Of a stretch of 64,000 nt of DNA, positions 1-9,337 are shown piece by piece (the first letter of the stretch is position 1; each line of letters opens with the position of its first letter). The DNA is from Paraburkholderia phenazinium. GTDB lineage: Bacteria; Pseudomonadota; Gammaproteobacteria; Burkholderiales; Burkholderiaceae. The stretch is from contig NZ_FSRM01000001.1 in assembly GCF_900141745.1 (NCBI RefSeq), positions 4,092,001-4,156,000 on the forward strand, given 5' to 3'. A program made the translations under genes and the position numbers. Below the pieces are notes generated by a model. The model had not been told where the DNA came from. It did not search any database and worked only from the letters and a program-made list of their open reading frames with translations.

Positions 1-1878
1 GTCCATGTACGTGTAGCCGCCGTAGACCTGCCACTTGTCGGTGATGTGCCCGGTTACGCCCGCCTGGAAACCGTCGACGCGAACGTCGCCATCAAGCTCG
101 TACTCGGTCGGCGAGACCTGGGTTCGCGCGTTGGTCATTTCCTCGCGGAAGAACGCGGACGTGACCGACAGGTTGCCGCCGAGCAGATCCCACTTGCCGC
201 CCACTTCATACGAACGGGTCGATTCGGGCGCCAGATTCTGCGTCAGGTTGGTCACCGTCAGCGCTTCGAGCGAAGGATCGAACGAGGTGCCGTAGGAGAC
301 GTAATACGATTGCCAGTCAGTCGGCTGGTAGATCACGCCAGCGCGCACGCTGGTGAAAAAGTTGGTCTGGCTGGCGTACGACGGCGCGCTGACCGTATTG
401 TGGATCTGCGCCTGGAAGCGATCCCAGCGCAGACCACCAATCAGCTTCCAGTGATCGCCAAGCGAGGCCGTGTCGTTGAAGTAGCCGGCAATTTCGTTGG
501 ACCCGGAGTCCGCGTAATTCCCCGTCGTGGTCGTCACCCCTGCCGGGTTGGACAGATAGGCCGGGTTGACCATCGACACGATCGGCAGGTTGTTGCGCGT
601 GTAGGCCTGGTTCGTGTAGCTGTCGTGTCCCACTTCGACACCGGCAATCAGGTCATGCTTGATGAACCCGGTGTTGAATTTGTACTCGAGCGTCGTGTCG
701 TTGTAGATCGAGTGATTCTGGATCACGCGGTCGTGGCTCTGCAGCTTGATGAACAGGTCCGACGGCGACAGCGACGTGTAGTTGCCGTTGGTCAGCGCCG
801 GGCTCGTCGCGAGCGGCCCCGTCAGCACCGATTGCGGCGCGGTTTCGCGCGCGTCCGTCATCGAATGCGAGATTTGCGTCTGGTTGCGCAGCGTGAGGTC
901 GTCGGAGAACCTGTGCTTGATGCCCGCGTTGAATGTCTGCACATCCTGGATGGTGCGGTCCGTCGTGAGGCCGTAGAACGTGTTCTTCGGCACCGGCGAC
1001 GGATGGCCGTTCAGCGCCTGGACACCATAGTCCGGCATGTCGTAGTTGTGCTGGATCAGCGCGGAGAGCGTGACCTCGGTCGGCGTGCCGATGCCGAAAC
1101 GCGCTTCGGGCGCGATACCGTAGTCCTTGTTCTTCTCGACGTCGCGCGTCGAACCGAGGCTCTGGCCGAACGCATTGATCCGGATCGCGGACGTATCCGT
1201 CAACGGATGATTCAGGTCGACGGTGGTGCGGTAACGGTCGTTGGTGCCGACGGTTGCCGATACGTCGCCCGACTCCTGAAGGTTGGCCTTCTTGCTGACC
1301 TGGTTGATCACACCGCCCGTCGAGCCGCGTCCAAACAGCATCGACGACGGGCCATACAGCACCTCGATCTCTTCGAGGTCGAAGGTATCGCGGTAGTACT
1401 GGTTTCGGTCGCGGAAGCCGTCGAGATAGATGTCGTTCTGCGCCGTGAAGCCGCGCAGGTTGACGTTATTGCCGATCTGGCCGCCTTCGGCTGCGCCGAT
1501 CGTCACGCCGGGCGCATTGCGCAACGCGTCCTGAAACGAGGTCGCGCCTTGCGACTGCAGCACGGCCTTGTTAATGACCGTGACCGTCTGAGGGATGTCG
1601 CGTAGGGCCGTGGGCGTTTTGGCGCCTACCGTCGAGCGCTCGGCCTGGAAATCCTGCTGAACGCCCTGGCCCGACACGGCGATGGTCGGCAGCGTGCCGC
1701 TAGTCGATGCTGCGCTGGAAGACGCGTCTGGAGACACGCCAGGCGATGCATTGGACGACGCGCCCGAAGGCGCAGCCTGCGCGGGAGTCGTCGCTGTGGT
1801 CTGCGCCAACGCAGGCGCCGCAAATGGAACGGACAAAGCTAGCGCCAGCGCTGTTGCCAGCGGCGTTTTATTGAACAT
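1..1878 (-). CDS. TonB-dependent siderophore receptor, partial (C-terminus outside window)
   Basis: Read on the minus strand from the ATG at 1878, this frame stays open for 626 codons to the window edge, so the C-terminal barrel strands are missing. It starts with a signal peptide (Ala/Leu-rich core ending PALAQ) and a Ser/Ala/Thr-rich linker. A TonB-box-like segment (residues about 55-65, TIAVSGQG) follows, then a plug domain with RDIPQTVTVI, the RGF motif and LYGPSSMLFGRG, and then barrel strands. These are hallmarks of outer-membrane ferric-siderophore receptors of the FiuA/FhuA type that take up iron chelates with TonB energy. A Fur-box-like site lies about 130 bp upstream. The ligand cannot be told from the sequence. 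The long open frame on the opposite strand is a codon-bias shadow. Confidence 0.93.
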   Translation of the reverse strand, partial: MFNKTPLATALALALSVPFAAPALAQTTATTPAQAAPSGASSNASPGVSPDASSSAASTSGTLPTIAVSGQGVQQDFQAERSTVGAKTPTALRDIPQTVTVINKAVLQSQGATSFQDALRNAPGVTIGAAEGGQIGNNVNLRGFTAQNDIYLDGFRDRNQYYRDTFDLEEIEVLYGPSSMLFGRGSTGGVINQVSKKANLQESGDVSATVGTNDRYRTTVDLNHPLTDTSAIRINAFGQSLGSTRDVEKNKDYGIAPEARFGIGTPTEVTLSALIQHNYDMPDYGVQALNGHPSPVPKNTFYGLTTDRTIQDVQTFNAGIKHRFSDDLTLRNQTQISHSMTDARETAPQSVLTGPLATSPALTNGNYTSLSPSDLFIKLQSHDRVIQNHSIYNDTTLEYKFNTGFIKHDLIAGVEVGHDSYTNQAYTRNNLPIVSMVNPAYLSNPAGVTTTTGNYADSGSNEIAGYFNDTASLGDHWKLIGGLRWDRFQAQIHNTVSAPSYASQTNFFTSVRAGVIYQPTDWQSYYVSYGTSFDPSLEALTVTNLTQNLAPESTRSYEVGGKWDLLGGNLSVTSAFFREEMTNARTQVSPTEYELDGDVRVDGFQAGVTGHITDKWQVYGGYTYMD

Positions 1879-2007
1879 AGGAATCTCGTCGGTGGAAGTC
1901 CTTGCCGGAAACCGCATGCGATGACGGTTTGTGTGACGAAGGAATCGGCGGCTGGCTGGCCGCTCTCCAGTCGACGGGACGGAAGCGGTGGGCTGGCGTT
2001 AGTTGTT

Positions 2008-2026
2008 AATGAGAATTACTATCATT
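2008..2026 (-). promoter_or_regulatory. Fur-box-like operator upstream of the siderophore receptor
   Basis: AATGAGAATTACTATCATT is a 19-bp imperfect palindrome close to the classical Fur consensus (GATAATGATAATCATTATC). It sits in an AT-rich island about 130 bp before the receptor start, so iron-dependent repression is the natural inference. Binding is not proven. Confidence 0.65.
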
Positions 2027-2030
2027 TCAT

Positions 2031-2634
2031 ATGTTTCAAAACATTTCAATCGTAAGGAATTCATGCGGGCCGAATAAATCGTTTCGAATTATTACAGAAA
2101 GTTATTTGAAAGAATTTTCTGCCGGTGAAATTGGCCCGTGCTGCGGGCAACACGCCGCTCGTGCGCCCGCACGCCCACGCAGCGCGGCCGGACGAGCCCG
2201 TCGGTCTGCGCCTCGCAACAGCGATGTATGTCCGGGGTCCCCGGCAGGTCTCGAACGACCCTGGCGGGCCAATACGACGCATCAACAGGACAGCGATCCC
2301 TGCGCGTTGCGTGCAAAAGCCCGGCAGACGCGGTGCGGCGGTCCTGCCAACAGAAGGTAGACATGCAAGCCATGTGAAGACCGGGCGCCCGGCGTGCACA
2401 GGCCGCAGACTGTCCGCGGCCCGTGAACCGGGTGCGTCTTCCACCTCGCTGCCCTGCTCACTCCCGCATGGCCCGTCTGGCAGTGCCTGCCCGCGCGTGC
2501 CGGAAGAAAGCAGGCAGCGCCGTGGGGGCTGCGCCGCGCGCCCCTGTCCCGACCAGCTAAGCACACGGACACCGGTATGACATCCCCGGTGACGTTGTTC
2601 ACCTCAGCGGTGTCCTCCCCGCCCGTGTGAGCGT
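2031..2634. other. Intergenic stretch with no supported gene
   Basis: GC-rich sequence between the receptor promoter and the recombinase module. Several overlapping open frames occur on both strands. None has a recognisable domain, a good ribosome site or natural protein composition, so I call no gene. Confidence 0.5.
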
Positions 2635-3429
2635 TCAGGCGCCCGCAGGAGGGGGCGAGGCAAAACCGGCTGCTTCCTCGAGCCACTCGGCCGGGCTGAT
2701 GGACGTCAGGCCCAGCGAATCAAGAACCTGGGCGACCCTGTCACGAACGATGGCGAATTTGCGCTGCAACATCACCTTGTGCATGAGCTGGCTCAGGGCT
2801 CCTTCGCCGGCCCCCTCACGCCGCGCTTCATCCAGCAGGGCCTGGAAATCGGTTTTACCGTGCAGCCAGTCGCCAAGCCGCTCGCCGTCGCGCTGGATGC
2901 GCAGGAGCAGTTCCGTTTCGTGCAGAACCGCAGGTGCGCTCCCCTCTTCCTGCACCCCATGCTCCTCGTAAAATTTCGCGACGAGCGGGTAGGCGGTCTT
3001 CGCTGGGTCAAATGGCCCGGCAACATGGATAAAGCGAACCTGGCCGGGAGACATCCCGGCGCCCACCACCGCGTTTGCCATGTTGAAGGCGGCGAGCTGG
3101 CATTCTTCGTCCCGCGAGACGGTCAGCAGGCAGAGCTGGTAGTCCGCGGCCGTCCCGGGGTAGTCCGTGAGCAGGCGGATGAAGGCGTCCCGGCTGTCAG
3201 CGGCGATGTCCACCAGCGCCCGGGAGGCACTCGCCGCGGCGACGTGGGCGCTCTCGATCAGGTTCGCGCGACAGCGCCGCGTGCCTGGGGGAGTGGGGCC
3301 CTGCAAGCGCTGGTCGACGTACAGGATCTGCCCGCCGGTACGGGTCTGGACGAGCGGGGCACTGAGCGCCTGCACGGCAGCGGGTGAGGTACGGATGTGC
3401 GCGACCGGTTTCTGGCGTTTCTGGATCAT
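2635..3429 (-). CDS. Hypothetical protein, third gene of the recombinase module
   Basis: A 264-residue soluble protein of unknown function. I chose the start at 3429 (MIQKRQKPVAH) because a GGAGAAA ribosome site precedes it; the upstream in-frame start at 3483 lacks one. The sequence is rich in Ala, Glu and Leu. It has no signal peptide or membrane segment, and the last 80 residues look like amphipathic helices. It is the last gene of a minus-strand set (recombinase, 129-residue protein, this protein), 92 bp after its neighbour. The repeated arrangement suggests a role tied to a mobile element, but no family was recognised. Confidence 0.7.
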   Translation of the reverse strand: MIQKRQKPVAHIRTSPAAVQALSAPLVQTRTGGQILYVDQRLQGPTPPGTRRCRANLIESAHVAAASASRALVDIAADSRDAFIRLLTDYPGTAADYQLCLLTVSRDEECQLAAFNMANAVVGAGMSPGQVRFIHVAGPFDPAKTAYPLVAKFYEEHGVQEEGSAPAVLHETELLLRIQRDGERLGDWLHGKTDFQALLDEARREGAGEGALSQLMHKVMLQRKFAIVRDRVAQVLDSLGLTSISPAEWLEEAAGFASPPPAGA

Positions 3430-3521
3430 GCTGTTTCTCCTTGGTGTTGCGGTCTGGTTGAAATCGTGGCGGCCCTGCGTCATCGGCAGGCCGCGCGGTG
3501 TGGTGCGTCAGACATTGCGCG

Positions 3522-3911
3522 TCAGACTTGCGGCGGGTCTTTGCGGTCCCTGGGCACCAGCACAAAGCGGTATTTGCCCGTGGCACTGTTGGCGATGCGC
3601 AGCCGCCGGCGCGGCGCGGCAAGTCCTGCGAAGCGTGCGGGCTTCCACCCCGAACGGGAAAGGATCATGCGCATGCCCGCGAGCATCAGGTGCAGTTCGT
3701 CATCGGGCATGCCGCGCGCCTCGCAATGCTGAATAAAGGGCGCGAAACTCGCCTCCGGGACCGCCGCAAGGGTCGCCGGCAACGCTCCGGACTGCTGCAG
3801 ATAGGTTTCGTAGATGATCCACAGCGGCATGATCGTGTCACGGACCGCGTTGCCGCCGTGAATGCCGTCAAACGCCGCGGCGGCCTGCCGCGCCAGGGTA
3901 CTCGGCTGCAT
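3522..3911 (-). CDS. Hypothetical protein, second gene of the recombinase module
   Basis: A 129-residue protein starting at ATG 3911 with a good GGAGAAG ribosome site 7-8 bases upstream. It begins 53 bp after the recombinase stop and precedes the 264-residue gene, so the three are probably cotranscribed. It has a helical N-terminal half (residues 1-90) and a basic, Arg/Lys-rich C-terminus (KPARF, RRRLRI, GKYRFVLVPRDRK) that could contact nucleic acid. No known domain was recognised. Confidence 0.7.
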   Translation of the reverse strand: MQPSTLARQAAAAFDGIHGGNAVRDTIMPLWIIYETYLQQSGALPATLAAVPEASFAPFIQHCEARGMPDDELHLMLAGMRMILSRSGWKPARFAGLAAPRRRLRIANSATGKYRFVLVPRDRKDPPQV

Positions 3912-3964
3912 GATGCTTCTCCTCAGGTTGTGCCCCGCACGACACCGTGCGGCGCGGTTTCAGG

Positions 3965-5053
3965 TCATGGATGCACTGGGAGCACGCTCATGCCCGGTTC
4001 GATGTCACGTTTGCCCTCGCCGGCGCGCCGGTTGCGTATATGGGCACGCCAGTACGTGCGTGCGCCGTTCTCCTTCACGCGCGGCGGCGGGCGAAACCGC
4101 TCGTCATCAGCAATATCCTTCGGTATGCGAATCAAACGGCCATTGTTGAGAATCCTCTGGAAGCGTGGAAGCAGGCCAAGAAGATAAGTCCGCAGGGTGA
4201 ACAGGCAGCGACCAGGACCGTGCCCCAGATCTGTGCTCACACCCAGCAACACCTCATGCTCGTCCACACCCCGATCGAGCTCCGCGCTCGCCATCTGGTG
4301 GCCATATGAGTAACGCAGGCAGTGCCCGGCAATCTCACCCTTGAGGCCAACCGCCCGGTACCGCGCGGAGAGGCTGCCCCTTGAGCCCTCGAGATTTTTG
4401 CGCCGCCCCTCGACGAGGCGCCCGTGGTGGGCTCGACAGTAGAGGACTGCCTGCCGGAGTACGGAGACGGTCTCCTCGCGCCGGTGCTCAAGAATCCGGA
4501 ATCGCCGTTGCCGCCCGCACTTGCCACCCCTGCGAAGCGGCAACGCCTGCGCGCCGCCCAGAAGCAGATGCAGCCATGTTTCAAAATCACGTGTGCTGCG
4601 CAGCACCTCGATACGCCGCAATCCAAAAAGCTCCTGCAGACACAGGAGCAGATAGAAACCCTCGTGAACGGCACGCGCGCGAGTGAGTGCCTGGTCCAGT
4701 TCCTCAGGCGTGGGTGGCCGTTTCTTGCCATCACGGCACCGCGTCGCGAGTCCGAACGCCTTGTTGGTCATGCTCGCAACGTTACGGCCCAGGCGCGCCA
4801 TGACGACGCGGATCTCGGTCGCGTAGTTTTTAACCGTGGAGCGCGCCACACCCCTCGCCTCGCAATCATGAAGATAGAGCTCGATCGCGGCGACGGACAC
4901 GTCCTGGACGCGCCGGGGCAACAGCGCGCGCTCGTGAAGAAAACGGGCGAATCCTTGCCAGACGTCCTTGGTGTTCTCCCAGCTTGCGAAGGCCCCCTGC
5001 GGTCCGCGGCGGACCTCACAGGCCTGATGTACCAGCTTGCCCTTCCTGCTCAT
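3965..5053 (-). CDS. Tyrosine recombinase / integrase-domain protein
   Basis: A 362-residue phage-integrase-family protein starting at ATG 5053 with a GGAGAG site 8 bases upstream. The N-terminal SAM-like core-binding domain (about 20-100) contains VARSTVKNYATEIRVVMARLG. The catalytic domain shows the expected residues: Arg in FGLRRIEVL (146/147), HCLR (His244, Arg247), the LGHG box (His278) and a candidate Tyr290 nucleophile in LRTYL. The His-to-Tyr spacing is longer than in lambda-type integrases, as in the integrase-domain proteins of some conjugative elements. It leads a three-gene minus-strand set. It probably catalyses site-specific DNA integration or resolution; no attachment site was identified. 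Confidence 0.85.
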   Translation of the reverse strand: MSRKGKLVHQACEVRRGPQGAFASWENTKDVWQGFARFLHERALLPRRVQDVSVAAIELYLHDCEARGVARSTVKNYATEIRVVMARLGRNVASMTNKAFGLATRCRDGKKRPPTPEELDQALTRARAVHEGFYLLLCLQELFGLRRIEVLRSTRDFETWLHLLLGGAQALPLRRGGKCGRQRRFRILEHRREETVSVLRQAVLYCRAHHGRLVEGRRKNLEGSRGSLSARYRAVGLKGEIAGHCLRYSYGHQMASAELDRGVDEHEVLLGVSTDLGHGPGRCLFTLRTYLLGLLPRFQRILNNGRLIRIPKDIADDERFRPPPRVKENGARTYWRAHIRNRRAGEGKRDIEPGMSVLPVHP

Positions 5054-6205
5054 TTCAACTCTCCTTTGGCTGACGACATGTCCCGCAAGCGCTCTCGCGG
5101 GTCATTGCAGCATCAGACGGTCTCGCCAGCGCTACGCGCCGGGCGCACAACACACGACAGGCGATCATGCAACCTCATCGTTAGGACTACAGCACAAGTG
5201 GGTTATCCACCTGGCCGGGTGACGCAGCGCCCATGAATAGCGCCAGAAAAGGGGCGTCGGCACCCAGGCCAGGCACGGAAAACCGACAGGCGCGCACTCC
5301 CCCCCAGGCGCTGCAAAAAGGGGAGTCCGGGAATGAATCGTTGCTACCAGGGCTGTGAGGCCGGGCCTGGGCGGGGTATCCGGTTAAGCTGAAGGAACCG
5401 GCGAACCAGCCGGCTGTAAATCTGGATACCTTTGGGTTTCAGATAATGAGAGCCGCACGGCACGCCTGACATCGGCATGGTCTGGTACGCGTATCCCCCG
5501 GCATGGCGGAAGGACCCCAGAGGGCTCACTGGACACCTGTGCAGGCGTGGTTGATATCTGTGCCAACGCGCGGAGATCCGCAACGGCACGCCGACCAAAG
5601 TCCGGCGCAACATCGCGTGACCGCAACCGCCCGGTGCCCTGGCAGCAGATTTGATTGATAAATGAAGGGACAGCCATGCGACCCCGCCAGCAGGCGTGGG
5701 ACGGCAGCCCTGAGTGCTTCACCCCGGATCGGGGGAGCCATCCGCAGACAGGAGCAAGCTGTCCGCGAGCCGCGGCGCACACATGCGTGCAGCGCTGCGA
5801 CAGTTTTCCAAAAACGGGATGTAATTACGGTTTGATGGCAACGGCGTCAGCGTCGTGCCTGGCGGCACAACGACCTGCTTTCAGCGCACCCAGGACTGAC
5901 GTCGTGAGGCTGAAACTGCCTGCCTGAGGCGAGCGGTGACATGCGGGCAACGTGCCCGGACACTGCTGTGCCTGCTGTGCTGGTGTTCATCTGACTGAAA
6001 CTTTCATGCCTGGATAGGCGGAGGCGAAATCTACATAAGCCAAGCGTCTTTATAGCGCGAGTATGGGAATTTAAGCAAGATCTTTTTTAAATCTGCGCGC
6101 GAGCAGGACACTGCTGCACGGGCCCGGGCAGGCCGGAGGGCTCTCTGTCACCCCTTGCAGCCCGCATCCCCACCCCGTGCGCACAGGGTTCTCGCGCACT
6201 GCGGC
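5054..6205. other. Long non-coding or decayed stretch
   Basis: More than 1.1 kb lies between the recombinase and the phosphomannomutase terminator region. Short open frames on the minus strand around 5344-5782 lack ribosome sites and recognisable domains. This may be a remnant of the element that carried the recombinase. I see no supported gene. Confidence 0.5.
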
Positions 6206-6241
6206 CGCCACGCGCGTTGCGTCGACGCAACGCGCGTGGCG
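6206..6241. repeat. 36-bp perfect palindrome
   Basis: Two 18-base arms meet at the central GTCGAC (6221-6226) with no unpaired loop; base pairing is perfect from 6206/6241 inward. On the plus strand CCTTTTACA follows. The site lies 145 bp beyond the stop of the phosphomannomutase gene. It could be a transcription terminator or a protein-binding palindrome. Its length and lack of a loop are unusual for a simple terminator. Confidence 0.75.
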
Positions 6242-6385
6242 CCTTTTACAGATGGCGCCCAACACATCCGACAAGCCAGCCGTTTGGCACCCCGTTGCAG
6301 GAAAATCATGGAAATGAAACGCGGGCACCGGTTGACTTCGAAGAGCAGGGCGAGCCGGTACCCGCGCTCTCCGCCAGGGGGGCCG

Positions 6386-7780
6386 TCAGAACGGCAGTCT
6401 GGCGTCCGGCTTCTCGGCCAGAATCACACGTCGGAAGTCTTCCTGGATGCGCGTCAGCGCGGCGTCGTTATCCGCCTCGAAGCGCATTACGACGACCGGC
6501 GTAGTGTTCGAGGAGCGCGCCAGACCGAAGCCGTCCGGGTACTCGACGCGCAGGCCATCGATCTTCACGATGTCGTCCGCGCCGGTGAACTGCGCATTCT
6601 TCTGCAGTCCCGCAATCAGCTCGAAGTTTTCGCCTTCTTCGAGCTTCAGTTGCAGCTCCGGCGTGGAATGCGAATTCGGCAGCGAGTTCAGCAACGCGCT
6701 CGGATCGTCGACGCGCGCCAGGATTTCCAGCAGACGCGCGCCCGTGTACAGGCCGTCGTCGAAGCCATACCAGCGGTCCTTGAAGAACACGTGGCCGCTC
6801 ATTTCACCAGCCAGCGGCGCACCGGTTTCGCGCAGCTTGGCTTTCACCAGCGAATGGCCGGTCTTCCACATCAGCGGTTCGCCGCCCTTCTCCTTCACCC
6901 ACTTCGCCAGATTGCGCGTGCACTTCACGTCGTAGATGATCTGCGCGCCCTTGTTGCGCGACAGCACTTCTTCGGCGAACAGCATCAACTGACGGTCCGG
7001 ATAGATGATCTGGCCGTCCTTGGTGACGACACCCAGACGGTCGCCGTCGCCGTCGAACGCGAAACCGATTTCAGCGTCGGTTTCCTTCAACGCCTTGATC
7101 ACGTCCTGGAGGTTTTCCGGGTGAGCCGGGTCCGGGTGGTGATTCGGGAAGTTGCCGTCGATCTCCGTGAACAGTTCGACCAGCTCGCAACCGAGCTTCC
7201 TGAACAGCTTCGGAGCGAGGCCGCCGGCGACGCCGTTGCCGGTATCCACGACGATCTTCAGCGGACGTGCCAGCTTGATGTCGCTGACGATGCGATCGAG
7301 GTAAGCATCGGAAATGTCGTAATCCGTGTAGCTGCCGCTGCCGCTCGCGAAGTTGTCGTCGACGATGCGCTGATGCAGCGCGAGGATCTGCTCGCCATAG
7401 ATAGCCGCGCCGCGCAGCACCATCTTGAAGCCGTTGTAGTCCGGCGGATTGTGGCTGCCTGTCACGACGATGCACGAGTCGACACGGCGCTCGCCACCCG
7501 GCAGTTGCAGCGGCACGCTCGCGCCGAAGTAGCCGACCGGCGTGGGCACCATGCCGACGTTGACGACATCGACACCCGCCGAGCGCAGGCCATCGGACAG
7601 CGCCCCGATCAGTTCGGGGCCCGACAGGCGGCCGTCACGGGCCACCACGACGGCGTCGCCGCCTTGTGCACGCACTTCGCTGCCGAACGCGCGGCCGATC
7701 AGACGGGCGGTGTCGGCGTCGAGTGTCTTGCCGATCACGCCACGAATGTCATACGCCTTGAAAATGGATTTGGAAATCAT
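6386..7780 (-). CDS. algC: Phosphomannomutase/phosphoglucomutase
   Basis: A 464-residue alpha-D-phosphohexomutase that interconverts hexose 6- and 1-phosphates and feeds GDP-mannose and UDP-glucose synthesis. The start at 7780 (MISKSIFKAYDIRG) fits the family better than the upstream ATG at 7801. Four landmarks are intact: the active-site phosphoserine loop TGSHNPP (Ser109), the metal loop DGDGDR (about 246-251), the sugar-binding GEMSGH loop (about 330) and the C-terminal phosphate-binding SSNTTP. It is divergent from the flippase gene, with about 280 bp between them, and belongs to the surface-polysaccharide block. The symbol follows the AlgC/PMM-PGM type; manB or pgm would be alternative names. 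Confidence 0.95.
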   Translation of the reverse strand: MISKSIFKAYDIRGVIGKTLDADTARLIGRAFGSEVRAQGGDAVVVARDGRLSGPELIGALSDGLRSAGVDVVNVGMVPTPVGYFGASVPLQLPGGERRVDSCIVVTGSHNPPDYNGFKMVLRGAAIYGEQILALHQRIVDDNFASGSGSYTDYDISDAYLDRIVSDIKLARPLKIVVDTGNGVAGGLAPKLFRKLGCELVELFTEIDGNFPNHHPDPAHPENLQDVIKALKETDAEIGFAFDGDGDRLGVVTKDGQIIYPDRQLMLFAEEVLSRNKGAQIIYDVKCTRNLAKWVKEKGGEPLMWKTGHSLVKAKLRETGAPLAGEMSGHVFFKDRWYGFDDGLYTGARLLEILARVDDPSALLNSLPNSHSTPELQLKLEEGENFELIAGLQKNAQFTGADDIVKIDGLRVEYPDGFGLARSSNTTPVVVMRFEADNDAALTRIQEDFRRVILAEKPDARLPF

Positions 7781-8062
7781 GGTTGGCTCACTTGCGTGCA
7801 TTGGAAAAGTTGACCGGCACCTTGTGTGGTTATCGGCGGTCGTGGGTGGTCATCGCGCTGCGCCCTTGCCGGAGGCGCTCCGGTTCCAACTTATAATTGC
7901 GCTTTTCTGTCACGCCTTACAGCCGACTATTCTAATGCTTAGACGCCCTCCGATCATAAAGTTGCCGCTTCTGCCGGCCGGGTGGGCAATCGCACGGACA
8001 GGCTCGTCGGATCTGGATAGGCGCACAGGGCGAACCGGGCGAACTGAACGGGCAGGCGCTGG

Positions 8063-9337
8063 ATGCTGACGCTCAAACGCTTCTCCGGGCGCTTTGCCAA
8101 TCCCGATGTGACGCGAGCGTTTGCGAATATCGTCTGGCTCGGGCTTGAACGGGTGACGCAGATCGCCGTCGCCATTCTCATCAGCGGCATGCTGGCGCGC
8201 TACTTCGGACCGGATACCTTCGGCAAATGGCAATACGCCAATACGCTGCTGCTGGTGCTCTCGCCGATCACCTGGGTGTGCGGCGCCGAGATCCTCGTGC
8301 CGACCATCGTCAACCGGCCGCCGGCGCAACTGGGCACCGTGCTGGGGAGCGCCTTCGCACTGCGTATCTCGGTTTCGGCCGGGGCCTTGCTCATCACGTG
8401 GATCGGCATTGCCGCAGGGCTCACCGATCCGCTCGTCGGCGCCATGCTGGCCGGGCTGGCAGTGACGATGCTGTTCCGCGAGCCGTTTGTCGGCGTGATC
8501 AATTCGTGGCTGCAGAGCATGACCTACAGCAAGCCGCAATTGCTCACCAGCATGAGCACGGCCATCGTCAAGGCTGGGCTTGTCTACCTGCTGGTGCGGG
8601 CTGCCACGACGCCCGCCCGCTTCGGCTGGCTATGGGCGCTGGAATCGGCGGCGATCGGCGCGGTGCTGCTCGCCTATTACATCCGCCGCCATGGCGGCAA
8701 GCTCGGCTGGCATGTCGACCGCTCGCTCTTCAGGCATTTCGCGAGCGCGGGCACCGTGTTCTGGCTCGGCCTGATCTGCATGTACCTGTTCCTGAAACTC
8801 GACCGGCTGATGCTGGAGCGGGCCATCTCGTTTGCCGATCTCGGCCGCTATTCGGCTGCCCAGCAACTCAACGAGAACTGGATCACGCTCGCGCTGATGC
8901 TGGCGCAAACCATTGCGCCCGCTTTCGTTTACCGCGTACAGGAGCCCGCTCACCTGCGCCGCAATATGTGGCGGCTGACGGCGATGACGGCGGCGCTGAT
9001 GATCGGCGGCGCAATCGTGCTCGATCTGCTGGCGGGCATCATCATCCGGCGCGTGTTCGGGCCTGCCTACGAAGGCGCCATCGAGATTTTCCGCTGGGCC
9101 GTGTGGCTTTCCGTGCCGGCCGGGATCGAGGCGATCGGCAACCTGGTTGTGCTGAAATATCAGGCCAAGTTCGTGTTGCTGGCGAAGTGGCTGCTGGCGC
9201 TGGCCGTGGCGTTCGCCGTCAATCTGCTGGCGATCCCACGCCTCGGGCCTTATGGCGCGCTGGTCGGACTGGCGGCCGGTTATCTGGTCGCCGCGTCGGT
9301 CAACCTCTATTACATCCGCTTCAAGTTGCGCTCATGA
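8063..9337 (+). CDS. Oligosaccharide flippase, Wzx/RfbX type
   Basis: A 424-residue integral membrane protein with about 12 hydrophobic segments spread over its length, with the MATE/MOP flippase-type layout of polysaccharide exporters. The N-terminus shows FANIVWLGLERVTQIAVAIL, followed by LARYFGPDTFGKWQYA, a common pattern in Wzx proteins. It probably flips undecaprenyl-linked O-antigen or exopolysaccharide repeat units across the inner membrane. Its TGA overlaps the ATG of the next glycosyltransferase gene (ATGA at 9334), indicating translational coupling. Confidence 0.88.
   Translation: MLTLKRFSGRFANPDVTRAFANIVWLGLERVTQIAVAILISGMLARYFGPDTFGKWQYANTLLLVLSPITWVCGAEILVPTIVNRPPAQLGTVLGSAFALRISVSAGALLITWIGIAAGLTDPLVGAMLAGLAVTMLFREPFVGVINSWLQSMTYSKPQLLTSMSTAIVKAGLVYLLVRAATTPARFGWLWALESAAIGAVLLAYYIRRHGGKLGWHVDRSLFRHFASAGTVFWLGLICMYLFLKLDRLMLERAISFADLGRYSAAQQLNENWITLALMLAQTIAPAFVYRVQEPAHLRRNMWRLTAMTAALMIGGAIVLDLLAGIIIRRVFGPAYEGAIEIFRWAVWLSVPAGIEAIGNLVVLKYQAKFVLLAKWLLALAVAFAVNLLAIPRLGPYGALVGLAAGYLVAASVNLYYIRFKLRS

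Noticed and set aside
46..1605. 519-codon plus-strand frame opposite the siderophore receptor
   Set aside because: Arg/Val/His-rich shadow of the receptor gene with no domain; the minus frame has the signal peptide, plug and barrel.
2061..2580. Overlapping 151- and 167-codon frames on both strands
   Set aside because: GC-rich chance frames, no ribosome sites, no domain, unnatural composition.
6155..7813. 552-codon plus-strand frame
   Set aside because: Antisense shadow of the phosphomannomutase gene, whose active-site motifs are all on the minus strand.
8227..9333. Upstream extension of the GT2 frame through the flippase gene
   Set aside because: Shadow frame; the ATGA overlap at 9334 marks the true start.
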